A DNA stretch of 64,000 nt from Capsaspora owczarzaki ATCC 30864 (taxonomy: Eukaryota > Opisthokonta > Filasterea): NCBI RefSeq assembly GCF_000151315.2, contig NW_011887292.1, positions 248,001 to 312,000 of the forward strand, in the 5' to 3' direction. This document shows positions 21,934 through 32,992 of this stretch, piece after piece. A program made the position numbers and the translations under genes. The notes beneath the pieces were generated by a model that saw nothing but the letters and a program-made list of their open reading frames with translations, was not told the DNA's origin and did not search any database. The stretch's first letter is position 1. Each line of letters opens with the position of its first letter.

Positions 21934-23623
21934 ATGAAGCAGTTGATGATCAGTCCTCCCTTTCAGATTCAACCGAGCCAAATGGAACCGGAAGGACCGA
22001 CTTGCATCCTGCAGCACCGCGGCACACTGCTCGCCGTGCGCGCTGCTCCGTTACTGATGCAGGCAGCACCACACGAGGAGCTGGTCATCACCGACGGCGA
22101 CGATGAGCCTCGGATTTGCCCAGTCGTGTTTGCCCCATTCACACTGGGACGAGGTTTTGCCTTGGACATCCGAATTCGCGGTTGCTCGCGCCAAGCCGCC
22201 GTTCTTGACGTCAAGGCAGCAGCCCATGGCGGGACATTTGCGTACATCCAGCCGGTATGCAGTGCAGTCGTTGGAGGGAGGGCGGGGGGGGGACGCAAGG
22301 CTTGACGAGAAGAACTCGAGCCAAAAATTTGGCGGGAAAATCTCAGAAAGTTCGAATCTTGCTCACCTCTCTGCTCTCACACACTCCATCATTGTCCCAG
22401 ACACCTGGAAATACGATCGTCGTGCGGCCAAGTTTCCCGCCGGGTGCGAAAGCGATCGCGTCCAATTCAATTGCACTTCCCCTGTTCGACGGCGATCAAG
22501 TGCTTTTGCATCCGGAAGTGTCCTTGACGGTCAAACTGATTGAAGATGGCACGCATCGAATAGTGCGCGCCCTAACCGAGCGTTCGATGCAAGTTGATTC
22601 GCTGGCAAGCGAGACGCCGGTGCCACGACCGCTCGCACAGTCCGAACCGATGCGGCTGGATGACGATGCTGATGCGACGCCCGCCAACAACTTTGCCACG
22701 ACCTTGGCATTTCCTTCCATATCAACGAGCACATACATGTTTGATGCCGAACTGGCATCCATCCTGCTGGTGGAGGTAAGGGAATTCTTGCTTGACGGCG
22801 AATAGCCCCACACAAACGCAATTGCTCATTCACGCCATGCAATCAGGCTGTCGAAGAGTTTCTAGACGCGCACCCTGATCCGCGGATACAATTGCTACTC
22901 GTTGATATCTCGGACTCGAAAACGAATCGGCTTGTGCAAGAGGTACGCTAGGGTTTTGGTTTTGACGCTTCCATGCTCTTGCTTGTGCTCACAGGACAGC
23001 AATCGACAGAAATACACCAGGAGAGACAAGAGATTCAAAGTGATTGTTTCGGATTTGACGCGAGTGAACTGCCGGTAAAGACAAGACAACCAAAGGTGGT
23101 TTCTCGACAAACAAGCTCTCACCTCCTCCTCCTCTGTTGCTCCATTCCTCCCACGCCAGATTTATCGTCAATGCTGCCAACGAGCGACTCACTGCCGGTG
23201 GTGCTGGTACCAACAAGGCAATCAACCTCGCCGTGGGACCCTCGCTGCACGCCGAAACAAAGCGACTGTATTCCAGTGCCGAGGCTGGCAAGGCCTATCC
23301 CGTGAAAGTCCCCTCGCCCCGTCGCGTGCGCTTTGAATATGTGATTCACGTTGTCGGTATGTCGATTGGCCAGTTTGTTTGGGCGAGGGAGGCGGGGGCA
23401 AGGGGGTTGTTTGTTTTTGTTTGCTTCAGTTTGTGGTTTTTTTATCTGCACGGCGCTCACCTCTATTTTGTCCAACAATCCCATTCGCAATCCCACTTAA
23501 GGTCCCAACATGAATCCTCAACGACCCCAGTGCCTGCACAACAACTACGAAAAAGGCTCGCAGCTGCTCAGTGCGACGTACCGTGCCATGTTTTCCACGT
23601 TTGCCAAGCTGGCAAGTGTCTAA
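21934..23623 (+). CDS. FHA-like plus macro-domain protein
   Basis: Six exons: 21934-22254, 22401-22775, 22847-22942, 22995-23074, 23160-23356 and 23502-23623, giving 396 residues. The N-terminal part (about 15-125) looks like the FHA domain of aprataxin/PNKP proteins: FTLGRGFALDIRIRGCSRQA then IQPTPGNTIVV. The C-terminal part is a macro domain: IQLLLVDISDSKTNRLVQE, FKVIVSDLTRVNCRFIVNAA, NERLTAGGAGTNKAINLAVG, and EYVIHVVGPNMNPQRPQCLH. That last block is like the macro module of plant aprataxin-type proteins, which also carry a HIT domain; none is found here before the stop. FHA domains bind phosphothreonine and macro domains bind or hydrolyse ADP-ribose, so a role in DNA-break or ADP-ribose signalling is a fair inference. 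The start could also be the ATG at about 21981. Confidence 0.78.
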
Positions 23624-24102
23624 CGGGGTTGTTTTTCGATTTCGAGATCAGAGGTTTGATCCCTTCTCTCTCTCTCTCTCTCTCTTTTTCCTTCCACCCT
23701 CGATCCCCTGTAACGTTCTCTTTCTCGTTCTCTTTCTGACTTGAAAATCGCTCATCGTCCACATGGCTGGCTGTTTTGTCCCTTTTTTAAAATGGTGACT
23801 TGTTTTATGCGTTAAAAATTGACACTTTTTTTAATGTTGTGTTTTTAACTCATTCCTTGAAATCCAGATCCAGTTCATCGTTCACTGCGCTGCTCATCGC
23901 TTTGCCTCCACAGCACACACACACACACTCAGACACACAACTCACACAACACTCAGACACTCGCATCTCGACGAACGGCCCGGCATTTTGGAAAGCTTTG
24001 CACAACAACAACAGAGTGCGACGTAACGACATAGATTTTGTTTCGCATTCAAAAACCACGTCAAACCGGGCTGTTGGAGAGAGGACGAGGTCTGTGCAAA
24101 CA
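23624..24102. other. Intergenic region upstream of urea transporter
   Basis: This contains a TC-rich stretch (about 23667-23690) and CA-rich DNA near 23915-23950. The frame upstream of the chosen ATG of the next gene is open but has no conserved features, so it is treated as 5' leader. Confidence 0.45.
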
Positions 24103-27100
24103 ATGGCGACAGACACAGTGTCCACCATCTCAATGGAGCAGGACAGGAGCAGCTTGAGCGGGCAGAGCGTGAGCAGCAGTGGGAACGAGGGTGGAGCGAC
24201 CCGCGCGACAGCATCGGCGGTGGGTCGAGCCACAACAACTGCAACCCTTCGTCCAGCAGCAGCAGCAGGGAGCGAAGCCACGGCCACCCAGGCACGGACG
24301 AGACACTCTGGGAACACCCAGGCACGCGCGGGCACGGGTCAGCCGGGGCTGGGCGCGCGCACGCTGGCGCTGCGAACTATTCGCGGGCCGAACGCGGGCG
24401 CAGGTGGGCGGACGCTCAAACTCACGCCGAGCAATAGCACTGGCAGCGCTGTGTCGGGAGCCTCGTCGGCATCAGGAAATGCAGCAGCAGCAGCAGCAGC
24501 AGGAAGCCCGCGAACAAAGCAGGAAATGGCTGCGTGGGGCGACTTCCACAAGACAATGAAGCGGACGACGGCGCTCGCAAACCACTCTGGGAACGATCTG
24601 CAGGCGTGGAACGGCTTTGCTGCGAACGACGTGCAGTACCTGCTCGCAGACCACGGCACAGAGCTCCATCGGAACAGCTTTGGTGGAGACGATCTGAATG
24701 CAGAACAGCTCGCTGCGTGGTCGGACTTTGGCAACACGAACAATGCGCAGCAATTCCTCGGACAGGCGGAGCGATCACCGTCGCTGCCAACGAGCGGGGA
24801 CTTTCCCTTTGCTGGTGCTGGTGCTGGTGCTGGTGCTGCCACTGATGACTCTGCCAGCATGGATTCCAGTGATGCAAACCACGCGCTTCGGTCGAGCATC
24901 TTTGTGGGCAATGCAAACGCTCGAGGCCTTACATTGCGTGCGCCAGCGAAAACAATGCGCGGAGCATCGCCAATGTTCAAGCCTGCGCCAACCATTTTGG
25001 TAACGACGACAACGGACGACCAGCCTCCGCTTTCACCATCCACATCCGAGGTGTCTGCCTTGTCCGGAAGTGTTCTTGTGACCGAACCGTTGCGTGCAAG
25101 CGCGATTGTGCCTGGCGCCTCGGTGGAAATTGAGCTGGCAGTGGAAGCCGAGCAGTCGCAAGCCCAAAGCGCTAGTGCTACCGCTGATGGCTCGGCGACC
25201 GGCTCAGCGCCACAAAGCATCACCGTGCCCGATGATGCGGTCACTGTTCGCGAATCGTCCTCGTACGCAACTGACGCAACGTTGGCTGTCACCGCCTCGG
25301 CACCTTCTGTCATTGCTGCTGCAGCTGCTGCTGCAAACGGATTTGCGACAGTACGACTGCCATCGCGGCAGGTCAGCCAATCTATGGCGACGACCGACGC
25401 ATCGGGACGCGTCGACTTGTTTGACATGCAGCAGGCCAAGTCCCAGGGCGAGGCAGCCTTGCATCTGGATGGCGATGAATTTGCCGCGACGGCCGACCTC
25501 CCCATGCGGCATTTCGTCTCCACCGTCCTTGGAAAGGTGACGGGCACCATGCCTCAGTCTGCCAAGTGGTGCGATCGCTTCTGGTGGGCTCACTTTATTG
25601 ACTCTTGCCTGCGCGGCTACGGTCAAATTCTGTTCATGAACAACCCCATTTCGGGGCTCTTCTTCCTCGCGGCAATCTTTGTCCACTCGCGCTACTATGG
25701 CGTGTGCTCCATCATTGGCGCGCTCTGCTCGACGGGAATCGCGTACTTTTTGTCGCTCAACCGCGCCTCCATCCGCTCTGGCCTGTTTGGCTTTAACGGT
25801 GTTCTGTGCGCCGTGGGTGTCGCCCTCTTTCAAAATGCCGACGTGGAAGGCTGGGACAACTGGCTGCTCTACATTCCAATCGTCATCATTCCGACCTTGT
25901 CGACGCTCATTGTTGTTGTGATTGGTAACATTCTCGTGCGCCATTTCGGGCTGGCCACGTTCACGCTCCCATTCCATGCAGCGACGTGGATGTGGCTCCT
26001 CGGCAGCCAAGTGTACGCGTACTTTCCGTCGCAGGGTGCCGCCGCAGCTCCGTATCTTCAAGTACCGACGACTGGCGCCGATATTACTCCCATTTCCTAC
26101 GACATTGCTTCCGTGTTCAAGGTGATTGGGTACAATATCGCGCAAGTTTTCTTCCTCGAAAATCACATCAGGTGAGTAGTGCTCAAGAGTGGTGGGGTGT
26201 CGTGCAACAACAGTTACACCGTTGTGTGTACCTTTTGTTGTTGTTTTTTTGTTTTTTTGTTTGTTTTATTTTTTTGTTTGTTTGTTTGGGTTTTTCTTCT
26301 TGTTTTTTGGCTCATTCTACATGACACTTCACAGTGGATACATTATTGTCGCGGGAACCGCAGTCTGCTCCCGGATTTCAGCAGTCATGTGCGTTTACGG
26401 CTCCATCCTTGCCATTCTGATGTCGCTTGCCCTCGGCGTTCCAGTTGGCCAATTCTATGCCGGCCTGTGGGGATTTAATCCTGTGATTGTGGCTGTCGCC
26501 ATTGGCGGCATGTTCTACGTCCTGTCGGCTCGTGTGTTTGCGCTCTCTACGGCTGGTACCATCATGTCCGTGTTTGTGCACGGTGCTGTGAGCTCCATGC
26601 TCCGGCCCATCGGTTTGCCGGCGCTCACGTTTCCGTCTGCCGTCACAAGTCTTGCATTCTGCTTGATGGCCGGTGCCATTCCCGGCGCAGTGCCTGTTGA
26701 GCTGAGCCGCATGACCGTTCCCGAGGATCACCTCCGTCGCCAGCGGCTGGCTGAGCGTGTCTTGTCACGCTTTGCTGCTGTGCGGAGCGTTTCTCGGCAA
26801 CTCAACAACGGAGCCTCCGCCCACGAGCAGCAGTTTCTCGAACAGTTGTTTGTACCGCTGCTCCTGTGTTGGGCAGCCGCGACGGGCGATGTTCAAACGG
26901 TAGCAGAGCTGATCGAGCTGGGCGCCGACCCGAATGTCGGCGACATGCACAGTGGCCGCACTTGTCTCCATCTTGCCGCGGCGGAGGGCCAGCTCGAAGT
27001 CGTGCGCTTTTTGATCAGTCGCGGCTCTCATGTCAACCAGGTGGATGTCCACGGCAACACTCCCTTGGACGATGCCATCGCGTCCCAGCAACCAGCCACT

Positions 27101-28525
27101 GTCGCATTGGCGCTGTGCCACAACGGTGGAGTGCACAATACGCCCGCCAGTCCGCAGGCCCGCACCCTGTGCGAGGAAGTGGCGCTCGGAGCTACCGACA
27201 AGGTGGCTCGACTGTTGCAGCTGGGCTACGACGTGAACGTCTGCGATCTGTACGACCAGCGAACTGCGCTGCACGTTGCCTGCAGCATGGGCCATCCGTC
27301 CTTGGTGATGGTTTTGCTGTCGTGCGGTGCAAGCATTTACAACAAGGACCGCTATGGCCAAACTCCAGTGGACAATGCTCGCACCTTTGGCCACGAGAAG
27401 CTGGCGACATGGGTGGCAGCGGAAGGCGAGCGGATTGCAGCCTCCAAGCGCCGGCCCATCCAGCGCGGTCGATCTACGCGACAGCTCAAGGTCGTCGCCG
27501 CTCCCGCCGCCGTTGAGCAGGATGAGAAGGCAGAGAGCATCGAGCTAATTGCCTTGCAAAAGTCGCGCAATCCTCAGTTCCAGCGCAAGGCAACCCTCGC
27601 CACCATCGCCCCTGTCGATCAGAGCCACGGGGTCAAGACTAGCTCGAGCGAAGACGTCCATGAGGAAGAAGAGTTGGAGGTGCGTCCTGCGGTCTGCTCG
27701 CAAGAGCTGCTCACCTCCGACGACGAGCTGGCGTTCGCCGTGGACATTCTTCAGGCCCTGCTTTTGTCACAGGATGAGGTGGCTCTCAAGGCTCTTGGCC
27801 CAGCCCTGCTTTCAGCATCTGCGCTCTCGAATTCCACAGAATTCCTCACCATCATGCTCGAAATGGGTGTCAACCCCAACCTCTCCGACTATGACAAGAC
27901 CACGGCCCTCCACATGGCTGCCGGAGCCGGAAACCTGAACGCAGTCAAAGCCCTTATCTATTTCGGCGCGGACGTCAACGCCACCAACCGTTGGAACCAG
28001 ACGCCGCTCGACCGCGCAGTGCTTTGCCATTGCACGCTCACCGAAGGAGTGCTTTCTCTGCTGCACGCCCAAGAGCGCCGCATCAACATGCACGAGTCCG
28101 CCGCTGCCTCTTCATCGCACACTCTGGAGCTGGTGCGCTTTTTAGTCGCCCGGGGTGCGGTTCTTGGCCTTGCGTCCCGTCCAATGTCCTTGGCGTCCGA
28201 GCTGTGCGACTTGGTGATGGTTGCCTCCGCCTCCTGCCGCTCGGATCCCCGTCATAGCGCCGAAACGCTCGAGCGCGCTCAGCAGGATCTGTCTCTGTGG
28301 ACGATTGCGGGAGCTGACCTCAGCGCTGCCGAGTATGATGGACGCACCTGCCTGCATTTGGCGTGTGCGGAGGGCCAGGCCAAACTCGTGGACGCGCTCC
28401 TCGTCGGTGGCGCCAATCCGCTTCTGCGCGATCGCTGGGGCCATACCCCCATCGACGAAGCTCGAGCCAACGGCCATGCTGCCATTGCTGCTCGACTTGA
28501 TCAGCTCCAAGCGGCAGCAAAGTGA
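24103..28525 (+). CDS. Urea transporter fused to C-terminal ankyrin repeats
   Basis: Two exons, 24103-26171 and 26335-28525 (phase-2 intron inside the membrane domain), give 1,419 residues. Residues 1-475 are low-complexity (Ala/Ser/Thr). The membrane domain (about 476-800) matches the UT/urea transporter family: ILFMNNPISGLFFLAAIFV, SGLFGFNGVLCAVGVALF, TFTLPFHAATWMWLL and, in the second half, GLWGFNPVIVAVAIGG and PALTFPSAVTSLAFCLMAG. These channels pass urea down its gradient. Ankyrin repeats follow in two blocks (about 865-1060 and 1170-1405), for example RTCLHLAAAEGQLEVVRFLI and TALHMAAGAGNLNAVKALIY. Animal and bacterial urea transporters end after the membrane domain, so the ankyrin tail is unusual. 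It may anchor the channel to the cytoskeleton or regulate it; that is inference. The intron interrupts the membrane domain, so the fusion does not rest on a guessed splice between the two parts. Confidence 0.92.
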
Positions 28526-28763
28526 GAAGGTGATTTTTGCGTTTGTTTGTGTGGGGTGTTGGTGCATGTACTAGTATGCTGTGTGTTGCTTTTTATTATT
28601 TTTCGATTTTCAACATTAAACCACTTTTCTGAGATGTGTGCTCAGTCTGTCTATTTTGGCTGGGGTTGTTTCTTTTTGTTCTTTCCTTTCATTTTTCTTT
28701 TCTTTTCTTTCTGCTCTTTTTCGTTGATTTGCTCTTTCGCCTTCTCACCTTCTCTTGTCCACA

Positions 28764-31700
28764 ATGAGCTCAATCGAACTCGAGACACCCGCACAGCTAC
28801 CGCCATCGCCAACTGGCTTGGCCAGGCCGGTCGCGTCGGCCAAAAAAAACTCGCGCCTGAAAACGGTTATGCGAGTGATCAAGGCCAAGGCCGAGAACAA
28901 GCCGCTCAGCAGCTACACCTTTGCCGATGAGAACGAGGTAAGCGGAAATCGAGTGTATCTGCAGCTCCCACTCCGATTCAACCGATAGCAGTGATCCTAC
29001 AGACGCGGGTGGGGGGAGGCTGAAAGCTCTAAAATAACAAACGCAAAGTGAAACGGTTGAAAAAGCAAACGAGTCGTTTGAAAAAGCTCGCGCTTTTGCA
29101 TATGTGGCACAGCGTTTGGTTCCTTGATCAACTCTGCCCTGGTTCATGTCTGTAGCCACAAAGAGTAGTGCTCAGAAGCATTCAGCTACACGATATTGCA
29201 TCCACAGCAAGAGAGACTCGGAAGAAGGAGCGAATTAAAGTCAACAACCAAAACTGGTTTCGAAACAAACTGTTTCAGTTTCAAACGAATTCGTCTTTTT
29301 CCGTCGTGTTTTTCTTCTCCGTTTTGCCGACCCCGCTCGACTGCTATCTACTGCAGCACACGAGAACATGATCTCTCATACCCAACACTTCGCGCCAAGT
29401 TGACCTGCCAACTCTCACTTGTGGTGATACTCAACCGACTTTTGCCAAACAGCCACCCAGCCCAAACGCCACACGCAAGAGCAACGGCACCCCGTCCAAG
29501 CAAGTCAAGATGAACTCGGGCACTCCCACCAAACTTCAGGCAGTTCCCCGATCGTCGGTCAAGAAGCGCGCCATGCAGCGATTTGCTCACACATTTGCCT
29601 CCCGCGCCCACACATCGCTGCAGCCAACAACGGCGGATGGATCGTCCACTACGTCTTCGTCCTCTACCACCGGCGCCTCCGAGCTGTCTCAACTGAGCAA
29701 GCTGTCTCGTCGCGTTGCCTCGAGTCGCCGCAAGCAGGTGCTCGGTTCCCAGATGAAAAACATGTGGGAGGGCGTTGTGACACTGCTCAAGACGGCTGTC
29801 GACGCTGTCATGGAAGACGAACAGCTGGATCTCAACCCGGGCGATGCCAGCAAGGGTGGGTTTGCTCATGACGAGAGCGCCCTGGATCAAGTTGCATCCT
29901 CACCGACCCTGTCTCAACACTCGCGATCCATGTCGTCCCGCGAGTCCAGCGCAAGCAACTCGCCAGCCGATGGCATTACGCGCATGATGACGCCGGCGAA
30001 ACAGCAGCGCGTGGCTCGTCGCAAGGCCCTTCGCGAGTTTTACAGGCAGTCGCCAATGCTCAGCAAGGCACAACGGCAGTCTGGCACGTTCGAGGGTGCT
30101 TTCAGCCCCATTGGCTACATGTCTGGCTACTCGTCCTTTGGCACGGGTAACGAGCACTTGAGCACGACACCCACCCGTGGCGGTCTCTCGCATCGCCACT
30201 CTGCGCTGCTGGCCCTGCTCACCAAGCCTACGACCGAGTCAACTCCTACACAGCAAAAGGTCGCGGAAACCGTTGAAAGCACGCCAGTCAGTGAACAACC
30301 TGAGACGGCAGAGCCCTCCACCAACGACGCAGCTGTTGCCGTTGCCCCCGCCGCCGTGGCGTCGCCAGCCCCTCTCGCTGGAACCCCTTTGGCTCGCCGC
30401 CCTCGATTCCCTTCAGCCATGGCGGCATCTCCGTCGTTGGGTGCTACTCCGCTGAGCGGAAAACAACGCCGCGTCGAGTCCATCTTCCTGGAGTCGCCAG
30501 TGTTGGCAGCAAACGCCCAGCAAACGTTGGTGGCCGCGGGAATTGAGCGCATCACTACTCCTCGGACATCCCGCAGCTATTCTGGAGGCTCGCCGCTTGT
30601 GATGCAGAACGGATCACCGTTGCCGTTGGCACCCCTCGTGCCGCTGCCCGAATCTCCAGCGCTCCAAATGCGGTCCTTGCCCGTGCACCGTCAGCTTCTC
30701 GAGGAGCTCGAGCAAAGCACTTCCATCGAAGAAAACAGCTCTGCTACAAGCGTGGCAGATCAAACGGAGGATGTCACACGTGAAGCTGCCTCTGCTGCTG
30801 CAGAAGGAGAAGAAGCAGCAGAAGAAGCAGCAGCAGCAGGTGCTTCACCGCCGCCGCCACCACCACCGCCGCCGCCGCCGCCGCCGCCGATGCCACCGAT
30901 GATGGCGGGAGGACAGCGCGCGTTTGCGTCTGGTTTGAACACCATTGCTATGCCAGCTCCCGGCTCCCGTCCCCCGTCGTGGTTGCTCAATCTCGCGGCC
31001 GCTACCAACGGTGCCCAGGCGCCAGCCACCCCAAGCCTCGATCGCCAGTCCAGCCAAGACATGTTGTCCAATATGCAAAAGCGTCTTCGCGAGCGCATGC
31101 GCACAAAGGTGGGCGTCGAGTCGTCTCCCTCTGCGGCCGACAAGACCGCGTCAGGCAGCTCCAACGGTGCTGCCCCGGCGACCGGCGGCATTGATCCCCG
31201 CATGCGCCAGTGGGCTGAAATCCAGGCCAAGAGCAGGAAAATCACGGCAGCCAGCTTCCTCGAGCTTGCGGCCGCCAAGCGTGACGAGGTGGTGCAGCTC
31301 GTGCAGCGTGTGGAGCAGTTCGCCCCGCAGACGATTGAAGAGGTGGACGAAATGATTGAAGTCATCTCATCGGCGCCGCAGTGGTTTCCCGGCAGCTCCA
31401 AGGAGCTCAAGGCGACCTACAAGGAGTGGGAGCAGATGGAGCGCCGCGCAGAGATCATGGTCGAGTTTTCGCAAACCTGCCGATCCATCCAAGCCGCGTG
31501 TGAGAATGATACTTTTGCTGCCATTGACGACTCGTACCTCGACATGCCGACCGTGAATTCGATCGAGTTTGAGACGAGCAGCCAGCGCATCTGCGACGAC
31601 TATGCCAGCAAGTCTCGCACCTGGGCATCGGTTTTGGCAGATAACGCGCAGGCTTGGCGCCAAGCCAATCTGCCCGTCAACGACGAGCTGCTTGCGCGTG

Positions 31701-32641
31701 CCCGCACACACCTCGGCAAGCTTGCAATTTCTCTTATCGGACAGTGCCTTGCTCACGCGGGCTTTGACGACTCGATGGAGCGTGCTGCGCCACTCACGCA
31801 AGCTCAAGATCGCACGACCAATCGACTCAAGGAAAAGCTTGTCGCCGGCGTGCGTCTCGTGGAGCAGTGCATCCACTTGCAAACTTCGGAAGAGCGCGAA
31901 ATGCTCACCGCAGCCGCCATCAACGCTGTCGTTCGTTTTATTTATGTGGCATGCGCCCAGGCATCTGGCTACAAGAGCCAAGCCAACCGTCAAGAGGTGC
32001 TTGACCTGTTTGAAGGCATGCTGCGCATGTTCCAGACTCTCAAGTCCATTGACAAGATTAAGCCGGCGTCGTTCCTGCGCACCTTGCCCGCGATTTCCAG
32101 CGATTCCAAGAAGGCAGACGCGCCCGTTGCCAACGCTAACGATGAGAACTGCGCCAACGTTCCGCCTCCGCCTCCTCCTCCGCAAGCCATGTCCGTCCCG
32201 TCAACGCCATCGCGATCCCAAGCAATCAGCACCCTTGACACGAGTGTGATTGCAGACGGCAGCTCCGAGTCGCCCATCGCTGATGCGGAGGAGCTGCTCT
32301 GCTGCGCCATCTTTGACGCATGCAAGCTCTTGATGGAGCGCATTGTGGAGCGAGCACGCCCCACCCTGGTCACCGCTGCGGGTTGCTCGCCAAGCTCGTC
32401 GCCTTCGGCTGCCCGCCATCGTGGCCTCAAGGCCGGTGGTGGTCCGATGGTGGGCTCTCCTGCTATCAATGCAGGCGGAACGGCGGCGGGAAACAAATCC
32501 GTCATGCTGTGGCTCATGTTTGGCTGCAAGTTTGTCAACAAGGCTCTCGAAATGATGGGACCCGAGCGATTCGACGACGAGCGCGTCTTGGGCTTGATTG
32601 ATGCCCTTCAGCATCTTGAGGTGTCGCTGCCTGACATGTAA
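28764..32641 (+). CDS. Large proline-rich, partly helical protein of unknown function
   Basis: Two exons, 28764-28937 and 29453-32641, give 1,120 residues starting MSSIELETPAQLPPSPTGLA. The first 430 residues are Ser/Thr/Pro-rich. A run of about 14 prolines (near 30855-30890) is followed by a helical, charged region of roughly 470 residues with phrases such as EEVDEMIEVISSAPQWFPGS, YKEWEQMERRAEIMVEFSQT and INAVVRFIYVACAQASGY. A second short proline run lies near 32165. The layout recalls formins (poly-Pro then helical domain), but no FH2 signature is seen. The helical part vaguely recalls the plant CHUP1 C-terminal region; I do not claim homology. Poly-proline runs bind profilin, so an actin link is possible but unproven. 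No catalytic motif was found. Confidence 0.8.
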
Positions 32642-32992
32642 ATGTGTCGCGTTGAAAGAAAAAAAAGTGTGATGCCTCTTGTGGATTATCAAGGGGAAGT
32701 GTTGCAGTGTTGGTTGTTGTTTTGGTGTGTGTATTTGTTGTTCAATGACTATTATTTTGTTTTTCTGCAATTGTCCATGGAGCGTAGTAGTTCAACACCT
32801 CGCTGACAAACGGCCTGTCTCCGATATTCAGCAACTTGAAATCAAGCGACAAAAACAAAAGTCTCAAAAACGTGAACCAAGAAATTTCTGAACTGATTAT
32901 CTCGTCACAAAAGAACAAAAAAATAAAACATCCAAAGTGTTGAAATTAAAAATGACAGGATCAATCCCCTGTGCGTTGGTGAAACACACACG
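32642..32992. other. Convergent 3' gap
   Basis: This 351-bp gap lies between the stop codons of the proline-rich gene and the TBC gene. AT-rich DNA with aataaa-like sequence near 32920 fits two 3' untranslated regions. No gene was seen. Confidence 0.5.

Noticed and set aside
24339-25550. Minus-strand open frame of 403 codons
   Set aside because: Antisense shadow of the Ala/Ser/Thr-rich N-terminus of the urea transporter, open because of GC-rich codon bias.
28764-32641. Formin
   Set aside because: The poly-proline run looks like FH1, but no FH2 motif or GBD/FH3 motif is visible in the following helical region.
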